64,000 nt of DNA from the NCBI GenBank assembly GCA_011525875.1, contig WYBN01000009.1, positions 62,001 through 126,000 of the forward strand, in the 5' to 3' direction. Both the position numbers and the translations under genes were made by a program. The first letter of the stretch is position 1. Every line of letters starts with the position of its first letter. Under the pieces are notes generated by a model. That model was given only the letters and a program-made list of their open reading frames with translations, was not told the origin of the DNA and ran no database searches. Below are positions 1 through 6,578 of the stretch, in pieces. Origin of the DNA: Melioribacteraceae bacterium. Its GTDB lineage: Bacteria > Bacteroidota > Ignavibacteria > Ignavibacteriales > Melioribacteraceae.

Positions 1-395
1 AACAATTTGTTAACATTAACTCATAATACCAAGTTGTTTGTTTTGAAAGAATTAGAGCCCCGATTTAATTCTTTATGAACATTTTTAACAATTTGATAAC
101 AAAAATCAAAACTACGGGAAATGTGTGAAACGTTTCACAAAACAAAGATATCAACAAGTTATCAACGGACATCGTGCATCTCTTAACCATGTTGAAAATA
201 TCATAAATTTTTCTGTTAGGCAAATTAAATCTTTAGCAAAATTCTAAGTTCTTTTATAGAAACGAAATAAAATTTTTTGTTAAAAACTTTGTTAATCTAT
301 CTTGATAATTGTATTGTAAAATTAGGTAAATTTAGGTTGAATAATTTACGACCCTAAAGAGGAAAAATTATTTTGAAAAAAAACTAATATTAATA
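1..395. other. AT-rich intergenic region upstream of the asparaginase gene
   Basis: No convincing gene is visible in these 395 bases. The stretch is very AT-rich and repeats short GTTAAC/TTGTTAA-like and ATCAAC-like words. It contains one perfect 16-bp palindrome (listed separately). The gene to the left lies outside the window, so this is probably a promoter region for the asparaginase gene and perhaps for a leftward gene. No clean -35/-10 pair was recognised. Confidence 0.6.
124..139. promoter_or_regulatory. Perfect 16-bp palindrome, LacI-family-like operator candidate
   Basis: The sequence TGTGAAACGTTTCACA is identical to its own reverse complement. A central CG flanked by AAA/TTT arms is typical of operators bound by LacI-family repressors. 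It lies about 256 bp upstream of the asparaginase start. It could instead control a leftward gene outside the window. No LacI-family regulator is encoded in the window, so the binding protein is unknown. Confidence 0.5.
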
Positions 396-1379
396 ATGAA
401 GAATATCCTTATAATTTTTGTTGGCGGAACATTCTCGATGAAAATCGACGAGACAACCGGCGGCGCAATTCCGTTTTTTCACGGCGAACAGCTTCTTGAG
501 ATGATACCGGAAGCCAAAAGTCTCGCTAATATTTCTATGTATGAATTCGGTCTATATCCTGGACCGCACATGACGCCCGAATTGATGTTTGATTTATCAA
601 AACTTGTTAAGAATTTCATCTCTCAAAAGACGATTGACGGAATTATAATAACCCACGGGACAGATACTTTAGAAGAGACGGCTTACTTTCTGGATTTAAC
701 AATCAAAACAGATAAGCCTATTGTCGTAATCGGTGCGATGAAGACTTCCTCTGAAAGCGATTGGGATGGTCCGCGCAACATGCTTGATGCCATTCAGATA
801 ATTAACAATTCCAACAGTTTTGGGCTCGGCGTTCTTGTCTGCTTGAATGGAGAGATCAATGCTGCAAGCGAGGTTACTAAAACCCACACTGAAGACCTCG
901 AAACTTTCCACAGTATGGATTTCGGCGCAGTCGGTTTTGTTGATAGAGGAAAAGTTTTTTTCAACAGAGCTCCCCGCAAACTTGAATATTTTGATACAGA
1001 AAAAATTAATTCCAATGTACACCTTATAAAAGTTTATGCTGGTATGGATGAAAGATATTTCAGGTTCGCAGCCGACAGCGGTATTGACGGCCTTGTCGTT
1101 GAAGCCATGGGCGTGGGAAATGTTCCGCCGAAAGCCCTTAACGGAATTAAATATGTGATAGATAAAGAAATTCCCGTTGTGCTTGTATCAAGATGTCCGG
1201 CAGGCGAGACGTTGGATATTTACAGTTATCCGGGTGCGGGAAAATGGCTCAAGCAAGCTGGAGTGATTTTTTCTGATTACTTAAATGGTCAGAAAGCGCG
1301 CATTAAATTAATAATTCTGCTTGGTATAACAGCCGATTCCGAAAAATTGAGAAGTTTTTTTGAAGAAGAATTCTTCTAA
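396..1379 (+). CDS. L-asparaginase (asparaginase/glutaminase family)
   Basis: Predicted to hydrolyse L-asparagine to aspartate and ammonia. The N-terminal GGTF segment holds the first catalytic threonine (T12). A HGTDTLEETA motif at about residues 87-96 supplies the second active-site Thr-Asp pair. The length of 327 aa is normal for the family. No signal peptide is visible, so it is probably cytoplasmic, type I-like. Only 2 bp separate its stop from the start of the next gene, a membrane protein, so the two are probably co-transcribed. No Shine-Dalgarno sequence is obvious before the ATG. The family assignment is secure; the asparagine versus glutamine preference cannot be read from the sequence. 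Confidence 0.92.
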   Translation: MKNILIIFVGGTFSMKIDETTGGAIPFFHGEQLLEMIPEAKSLANISMYEFGLYPGPHMTPELMFDLSKLVKNFISQKTIDGIIITHGTDTLEETAYFLDLTIKTDKPIVVIGAMKTSSESDWDGPRNMLDAIQIINNSNSFGLGVLVCLNGEINAASEVTKTHTEDLETFHSMDFGAVGFVDRGKVFFNRAPRKLEYFDTEKINSNVHLIKVYAGMDERYFRFAADSGIDGLVVEAMGVGNVPPKALNGIKYVIDKEIPVVLVSRCPAGETLDIYSYPGAGKWLKQAGVIFSDYLNGQKARIKLIILLGITADSEKLRSFFEEEFF

Positions 1380-1381
1380 AC

Positions 1382-1915
1382 ATGAATTTTAAAGATGATA
1401 AAATTGCCTGGTTCAAAGAATGGAAATTTTCATTCTTGATTTTACCTTTTGCTATTTTCTTAATAATCAATAAGGGACAATTCATTTTTATTATTGATTA
1501 TATCAATTTGCTTTTTCATGAAGGCGGACATGGAATATTTAAAATATTCGGAGGATTCTTACATGCTCTCGGCGGAACTTTAATGCAAATATTCATTCCC
1601 TCATTGTTCGCTTATTTCTTTTTTTCCAATAATAAAAGGTGGGGCGTTCAAATTTCGATTGTTTACCTGGCGCAGAACCTAATGAACATAGCAGTTTATG
1701 CCGCTGATGCGAGAGCTAAAAAATTACCTTTGCTCGGAGGAAATAAAGTGTATCATGACTGGGCTTATCTGCTGAGGGAAACCGGGCTGCTTGAGTATGA
1801 TAAACTAATAGGCAATTTATTTTATTTTTCTGCCGTATTAATACTTATTATTGCTTTACTCATGCCGCTAATCTTGAAGGATAGAAAAACAGTTAAACTT
1901 GACTTGAAACTATAA
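1382..1915 (+). CDS. Membrane protein with HEGGH motif, putative M50-like metallopeptidase
   Basis: A 177-aa polytopic membrane protein with about four hydrophobic segments: near residues 18-38, 40-60 around the motif, 60-80, and 145-165. An HEGGH motif in the second hydrophobic segment fits the HExxH zinc-binding signature of membrane metallopeptidases (M50/site-2-protease-like). A later NxxVYAADAR segment and a GG...HDW segment could supply the third ligand. The gene follows the asparaginase by 2 bp. I do not recognise a characterised orthologue. Peptidase activity is inference from the motif and its membrane setting, and the partner or substrate is unknown. Confidence 0.6.
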   Translation: MNFKDDKIAWFKEWKFSFLILPFAIFLIINKGQFIFIIDYINLLFHEGGHGIFKIFGGFLHALGGTLMQIFIPSLFAYFFFSNNKRWGVQISIVYLAQNLMNIAVYAADARAKKLPLLGGNKVYHDWAYLLRETGLLEYDKLIGNLFYFSAVLILIIALLMPLILKDRKTVKLDLKL

Positions 1916-1928
1916 TTCTGGGAGAGGA

Positions 1929-3269
1929 ATGAGCAAGATAAAATTTGTAATCAAGCGCAACGGCGCTACTGTAGACTTCAACAAAAACAGAATTTCTAAT
2001 GCAATTTACAGAGCAGCCGTTTCAGTCGGAGGACGCGATAAAACCGCAGCAGAAACCTTGTCAGATAAAGTTGTGGAATATCTCGAAAATAATTTTCCCG
2101 GTAAATCAAAATTCCACATAGAAGAGATTCAGGATGCCGTTGAGAAAATCTTAATTGAAAACGGGCATGCGAAAGTCGCTAAGGAATATATCCTTTACAG
2201 GGAAGAACGGAAGCAAAAAAGGGAATCGAATGCACGGCAGGGAACCAGACCATCGGAAAATATACCTTGGTCAAAAATATGGCAGATTTTTGATTGGGCT
2301 GTTTCAAATAATCTGCACACAATAGACCTGCTGAACGAAAGAATTGAGAAAGGCGAATTCAAAGAAGTTGTTGACCTTTCCGAAAAACTTTACGAACATG
2401 ATGTCGAAAGAGCGGCGGCGTTAATTACTGAAAAAATTGATAAACTGAAAATGGTAATGATAACCGGGCCTTCCTCTTCAGGCAAGACAACAACGACAAT
2501 AAAGCTCGAGGAAAGATTGAAGAAGAAGGGGTTTAGGTTTCTACCCTTAAACGTAGATCATTATTTCTTTGATCTTGAATTTCACCCGAAAGATGAGTTC
2601 GGCGATTATGATTTCGAAACTCCTCAGGCACTTGACCTTGAATTGATAAATCAGCACCTACACGAGCTGAGCGAAGGCAAGGAAGTTAAAATTCCTTATT
2701 ATGACTTTAAATCTGGCAAGAGGACGCTTAATCACACCGCCATGAAATTAAAGGAAGGAGAGATTCTTTTGATTGACAGCCTTCATGCTCTTTATCCTAA
2801 ATTCAGCGAGGGAATTGAAGATGAATTAACCTTTAAAGTTTATTTGGAGCCGCTACTACAAATGAAAGGTCCCGACAACACTTATGTTCAATGGACTGAT
2901 TTAAGATTGATTAGGCGTATGCTTCGTGATCAAAAATTCAGGGCTTATAACCCGCAGCAAACTTTGGAACACTGGCATTATGTTAGAGCAAGCGAATTAC
3001 GGAATATCATCCCTTATAGCAATAATGCCGATTATATAGTCAGCAGCGGGATGCCTTATGAAATTGCTTTGTATAGAAATCTGCTGCTCGAAAATTTTAG
3101 TGAATGGGAAAATATTTATCGAAACAACGTTTTGAGAGAAGACGCATATAAACGCGCTTCCCGGGTCTTGAAAGTACTGCAGGCGGTTAAAGGAGTTTCA
3201 GATGACTCGGCTGTGCCAGCTAAATCTGTTCTCCGAGAGTTTATCGGCGGCAGTTTGTATAAATATTGA
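1929..3269 (+). CDS. ATP-cone domain fused to uridine kinase-like P-loop kinase
   Basis: A 446-aa two-domain protein. Residues about 1-95 form an ATP-cone, the allosteric nucleotide-binding module best known from ribonucleotide reductases and NrdR (FVIKRNGATVDFNKNRI at the start). From about residue 175 a uridine kinase/phosphoribulokinase-type domain begins, with Walker A GPSSSGKTTTT and a following NVDHYF strand typical of nucleoside kinases. The predicted role is phosphorylation of uridine/cytidine or a related nucleoside in pyrimidine salvage, with the cone perhaps sensing ATP/dATP. A strong GGGAGAGG ribosome-binding site lies 1-8 bases before the ATG. The kinase fold is clear; the substrate and allostery are inference. 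Confidence 0.8.
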   Translation: MSKIKFVIKRNGATVDFNKNRISNAIYRAAVSVGGRDKTAAETLSDKVVEYLENNFPGKSKFHIEEIQDAVEKILIENGHAKVAKEYILYREERKQKRESNARQGTRPSENIPWSKIWQIFDWAVSNNLHTIDLLNERIEKGEFKEVVDLSEKLYEHDVERAAALITEKIDKLKMVMITGPSSSGKTTTTIKLEERLKKKGFRFLPLNVDHYFFDLEFHPKDEFGDYDFETPQALDLELINQHLHELSEGKEVKIPYYDFKSGKRTLNHTAMKLKEGEILLIDSLHALYPKFSEGIEDELTFKVYLEPLLQMKGPDNTYVQWTDLRLIRRMLRDQKFRAYNPQQTLEHWHYVRASELRNIIPYSNNADYIVSSGMPYEIALYRNLLLENFSEWENIYRNNVLREDAYKRASRVLKVLQAVKGVSDDSAVPAKSVLREFIGGSLYKY

Positions 3270-3280
3270 TCCGGCAGATA

Positions 3281-3472
3281 CTATTTTTCGTTGAGGCACT
3301 TGTTGTTTTTATTGTTGTGCCTGCCAAAATATTTGCACCAAACAGCCAATTCTTTGCGGCACGCGCCTACTGAATCGGGATACGAAAATTCCGCATATCT
3401 GCATGAAAAATCACAGTAAGCCGGAAATGTTTGTAGCCGCAATTCAATGGATTTATTTTTTCTCGCCTTCAC
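3281..3472 (-). CDS. Small cysteine-rich protein, hypothetical
   Basis: A 63-aa ORF with GTG start lying alone on the minus strand between two plus-strand genes, so it is not a shadow of either. It has five cysteines (residues 20, 24, 38, 46, 59) arranged as CxxxC, then GACR, AVWC and a final NNKC, with a basic N-terminus. The spacing suggests a small metal-binding or disulfide fold rather than random translation. No signal peptide and no good ribosome-binding site are visible. Function unknown; it could be spurious, but composition and placement favour a real gene. Confidence 0.5.
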   Translation of the reverse strand: MKARKNKSIELRLQTFPAYCDFSCRYAEFSYPDSVGACRKELAVWCKYFGRHNNKNNKCLNEK

Positions 3473-3544
3473 GGATTCTAATTTTTAATGTGAATAATAC
3501 AAAACTTCATTATTTTTGGCAACAAAGACAATTGATTCAGGAAT

Positions 3545-4303
3545 ATGAGAATTTATAATTATATATCGCAGATAATTTCACAGAAAGGAGCGTGTTATTT
3601 TATCCTGATTGACCCGGATAAAATTACCGGGGAAAAACTTTCTAAATTTACAAAACATTGCCAAGACAGCGGCGCTGACGCTTTTTTAATTGGCGGCAGC
3701 CTGATGCTGGGAAATTCTCTGCCGTCTGATATTGAGATAATCAAAAAGTCGTGCACTCTGCCTGTGATAATCTTTCCCGGCGGATTGAACCAGATAGTCC
3801 CTAATGCCGATGCTCTGCTTTATATTTCTTTGATCAGCGGCAGAAACGCAGATCAGATAATAGGAAAGCATGTCTTAGCGGCTCCGGTTATCCGAAAGAT
3901 GAATCTCGAAACGCTGTCTACCGGATATATGTTAATTGAATCAGGGAATGTGACTACAGCTGAATATATGAGCGGCAGCAGACCAATACCGAGAAATAAA
4001 CCGGAAATAGCAGCTGCGACTGCGCTTGCAGCTGAATATATGGGAATGAAATTCATTTATTTAGAAGCGGGTTCCGGCGCATTGAATTCCGTTCCTTCTG
4101 AAATGATTAAAATGGTTTCTTCTGCTTGTTCAATTCCGGTTATTGTCGGCGGTGGAATCAGAAATGCCGAAACAGCTCGTGAAAAGGTGATAAACGGCGC
4201 TAAAATTATTGTTACCGGCAATTACTTTGAAGACGAGCAAAACTGGGATAGTGTAAAGAAATTTTCAGATGCAATTCATATAAAAAAATCTATTGAAGTG
4301 TGA
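3545..4303 (+). CDS. Geranylgeranylglyceryl phosphate synthase (PcrB/GGGPS family)
   Basis: A 252-aa TIM-barrel prenyltransferase. In this family the enzyme joins a polyprenyl diphosphate to sn-glycerol-1-phosphate, the first committed step of archaeal-type ether lipids; many FCB-group bacteria carry a group II member. Signatures seen: FILIDPDK near residue 20, GADAFLIGGS near residue 45, YLEAGSGA near residue 170, and VGGGIRNAETA near residue 200, which form the phosphate-binding site. Its stop codon lies two bases before the phosphoheptose isomerase ATG, so the two are probably translated from one mRNA. A geranylgeranyl-reductase-family gene lies about 10.5 kb downstream. Chain length (C20 or other) cannot be judged. 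Confidence 0.9.
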   Translation: MRIYNYISQIISQKGACYFILIDPDKITGEKLSKFTKHCQDSGADAFLIGGSLMLGNSLPSDIEIIKKSCTLPVIIFPGGLNQIVPNADALLYISLISGRNADQIIGKHVLAAPVIRKMNLETLSTGYMLIESGNVTTAEYMSGSRPIPRNKPEIAAATALAAEYMGMKFIYLEAGSGALNSVPSEMIKMVSSACSIPVIVGGGIRNAETAREKVINGAKIIVTGNYFEDEQNWDSVKKFSDAIHIKKSIEV

Positions 4304-4304
4304 A

Positions 4305-4895
4305 ATGACAAACAAAAATGAATTCATTAAGTCTTCTCTTCACGACAGCGCTTCTGTTAAAATTAAAACTGCTGAATTATGTGAAAAAGAAATCATACTC
4401 GCTGTTGAATGGCTCGTTTCATCCTTGAAGAAAAAGAAGAAAATAATGTTCTGCGGAAACGGCGGAAGCGCAGCTGATTCTCAGCATCTTGCGACTGAGT
4501 TTGTAATCAGGCTAAGCCATGACATCAAGCGACCGGCGATACCTGCCTTGGCTCTTTCAACGGATTCTTCTTTTTTAACTGCAGGCGCAAACGATATTGG
4601 TTTTGAAAATACTTTTGCTCGCGCAATTGAAGGCTTGGGCTGCAAGGGCGATGTTTTGATTGCAATTTCGACCAGCGGCAATTCGCCGAATATTATTAAA
4701 GCCGTCGAAAAAGCTATTGAGATGAAAATATTAACAATAGGGTTTTTAGGCGGGAACGGGGGTAAACTCGCAAACATGGTTAATCTTCCGATAATCATTC
4801 CCTCTAATAACGTACAAAGGATTCAAGAAGGGCATATCACAATCGGGCATATTATCTGCGAACTGGTTGAAAGGGATCTCTATTCAACTCAATAA
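4305..4895 (+). CDS. gmhA: Phosphoheptose isomerase (GmhA-type SIS-domain protein)
   Basis: Predicted to convert sedoheptulose 7-phosphate to D-glycero-D-manno-heptose 7-phosphate for ADP-heptose and lipopolysaccharide core synthesis. A SIS fold is shown by FCGNGGSAADSQHLATE near residue 50 and ISTSGNSPN near residue 120, and the C-terminal helix carries QEGHITIGHIICE with the conserved histidine. The length is about 196 aa, as usual for GmhA. I chose the ATG at 4305 over an upstream in-frame TTG at 4293, because the TTG lies inside the end of the GGGPS gene. No other ADP-heptose pathway genes are in the window. Confidence 0.88.
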   Translation: MTNKNEFIKSSLHDSASVKIKTAELCEKEIILAVEWLVSSLKKKKKIMFCGNGGSAADSQHLATEFVIRLSHDIKRPAIPALALSTDSSFLTAGANDIGFENTFARAIEGLGCKGDVLIAISTSGNSPNIIKAVEKAIEMKILTIGFLGGNGGKLANMVNLPIIIPSNNVQRIQEGHITIGHIICELVERDLYSTQ

Positions 4896-4957
4896 CTTAT
4901 TTTCGGAGAGCTTTCCGGATTTCATAAAAAAGCAACAATGCTATTTCTGTATAGACA

Positions 4958-6295
4958 ATGAATACTAAACGGGTTAGACAGCTAAAAAAACTTACCGAAG
5001 GCGGCGGACCTGTTGTCTATTGGATGCAGAGAGACCAGCGGGCTTCTGATAATTGGGCTCTTATTTTTGCTCTGGAAAAAGCGAAGGAATTAAATACATC
5101 CGTCGTTGTTTGTTTCTGTGTTGTCGAAAAATTTTTTGATGCCGCTGCAAGGCAATACAGATTTATGCTTGAGGGATTAAAACAAGTGGAATCATCGCTC
5201 AAAAAAAAAAATATAGCATTCAAACTCCTTTCCGGCAAGCCTGGTCTTGAAATACCAAAATTTGCAGAAATGATAAATGCCAGTCTTATTGTCTCGGATT
5301 TCAACCCGATGAAAATTATTCGGGAATGGGAAAAAAGTGTTTTGGATAAAACCGAAATTTCTCACTACTGCGTAGATGCACACAATATTGTTCCGTGTTG
5401 GGAAGCATCGGACAAAGCTGAATTTGCTGCATACACAATCCGGCCTAAAATCAATAAACTGCTTCCGGAGTTTATTGATGAATTTCCAGAGACTCGTCAA
5501 GAAAAAAATGTTTTTTCTTTTTCAAACGATTGGGAGAAAGCCGAAAGAAAATTAAAAATAAATTTCGACGTTAAAGAGATTGATTGGCTCAAACCAGGGG
5601 AAGACGCAGCTAAAAAAACTTTGAGAAAATTCATTGAAACAAAATTTAAAGATTATGCAGAATTGCGAAATGATCCTAATTCCATGACTGTTTCGGATAT
5701 GTCGCCTTATATTCATTTCGGACAGATATCCGCTCAGAGAATTGCTCTTGATATTCAACCGTTTATTGAATATCAAGAATCTCAGAAAGCTTTTCTCGAG
5801 GAATTGATTATACGCAGAGAACTGTCCGATAACTTTTGTTTTTACAATAAGAACTATGATTCGTTCGATGGATTTCACAGTTGGGCAAAAGATACATTAA
5901 ACAATCACCGCCGTGATAAAAGAGAGTATATTTACTTGAAAGATGATTTTGAGAATGCGGCTACGCACGATGATCTGTGGAACGCGGCTCAGATTGAAAT
6001 GACTCGTTTCGGTAAAATGCACGGTTATATGAGAATGTACTGGGCAAAAAAAATTTTAGAATGGACAAAATCTCCTGAGGAAGCATTAGAAACGGCAATC
6101 TATCTGAATGACAAATACGAACTTGACGGGCGCGACCCCAATGGATATACCGGAATCGCCTGGTCTATCGGCGGCGTTCACGATAGAGCATGGACCGAAA
6201 GATCTGTCTTCGGTAAAATAAGATATATGAATTACAACGGCTGCAAAAGAAAATTTAATGTTGATAAATACATAACTAAAAATTTTATGGAATAA
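4958..6295 (+). CDS. phr: Class II deoxyribodipyrimidine photolyase
   Basis: Light-dependent repair of cyclobutane pyrimidine dimers. The 445-aa protein starts with a Rossmann-like antenna domain (VYWMQRDQRASDNWAL near residue 20). It ends in the FAD-binding domain with class II signatures: WNAAQIEMTRFGKMHGYMRM near residue 345, GRDPNGYTGIAWSIGG near residue 390, and RSVFGKIRYM. The GYTGIAWSIGG and MHGYMRMYWAK segments are much closer to class II than to class I enzymes. It stands alone, 62 bp after gmhA, with no clear ribosome-binding site. Confidence 0.93.
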   Translation: MNTKRVRQLKKLTEGGGPVVYWMQRDQRASDNWALIFALEKAKELNTSVVVCFCVVEKFFDAAARQYRFMLEGLKQVESSLKKKNIAFKLLSGKPGLEIPKFAEMINASLIVSDFNPMKIIREWEKSVLDKTEISHYCVDAHNIVPCWEASDKAEFAAYTIRPKINKLLPEFIDEFPETRQEKNVFSFSNDWEKAERKLKINFDVKEIDWLKPGEDAAKKTLRKFIETKFKDYAELRNDPNSMTVSDMSPYIHFGQISAQRIALDIQPFIEYQESQKAFLEELIIRRELSDNFCFYNKNYDSFDGFHSWAKDTLNNHRRDKREYIYLKDDFENAATHDDLWNAAQIEMTRFGKMHGYMRMYWAKKILEWTKSPEEALETAIYLNDKYELDGRDPNGYTGIAWSIGGVHDRAWTERSVFGKIRYMNYNGCKRKFNVDKYITKNFME

Positions 6296-6300
6296 CTCAA

Positions 6301-6347
6301 CCCGCCTGTCGACAGACTTTGTCGGACTCTGACGAGGTGATGGGGGG
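6301..6347. repeat. GC-rich patch with a 10-bp palindrome
   Basis: This short patch is much more GC-rich than its AT-rich surroundings. It contains the perfect palindrome CTGTCGACAG, a second TTGTCGGAC copy of the same theme, and ends in a run of six G. It may be a degraded interspersed palindromic repeat. A second copy was not found elsewhere in the window. Confidence 0.3.
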
Positions 6348-6393
6348 AGATTAGTTTAAAAAAAGGAACACTGAACCATAACTTAAGATTATA

Positions 6394-6426
6394 AGATTCC
6401 CACAATTGAAGAGATTGCGGGAATCT
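6394..6426. terminator. Hairpin between convergent genes
   Basis: AGATTCCC (6394-6401) pairs with GGGAATCT (6419-6426), and an inner CAAT/ATTG pair extends the stem with one mismatch, leaving a 7-base loop. It sits between the convergent photolyase and GH20 genes, where a bidirectional terminator would be expected. The following sequence is GTTTGATG rather than a pure T run, so termination is likely but not certain. Confidence 0.45.
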
Positions 6427-6578
6427 GTTTGATGTGTGTTTAATCTATTCCAAGCTCATCATCAATGGGTGTTATTGGAGGCAGCTTTTATGTCATTTCA
6501 AATAATTGAATAACGTTTAACCGCCGTAAAAGTAAAACAGCAATAAAAGTATCCATTCCAGCAACGCATCAATTCATA

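Noticed and set aside
1..395. Possible replication origin, because of AT-richness and repeated ATCAAC/GTTAAC words including TTATCAAC
   Set aside because: None matches the DnaA box TTATNCACA well, and no dnaA, dnaN, gyrB or rpmH gene is nearby.
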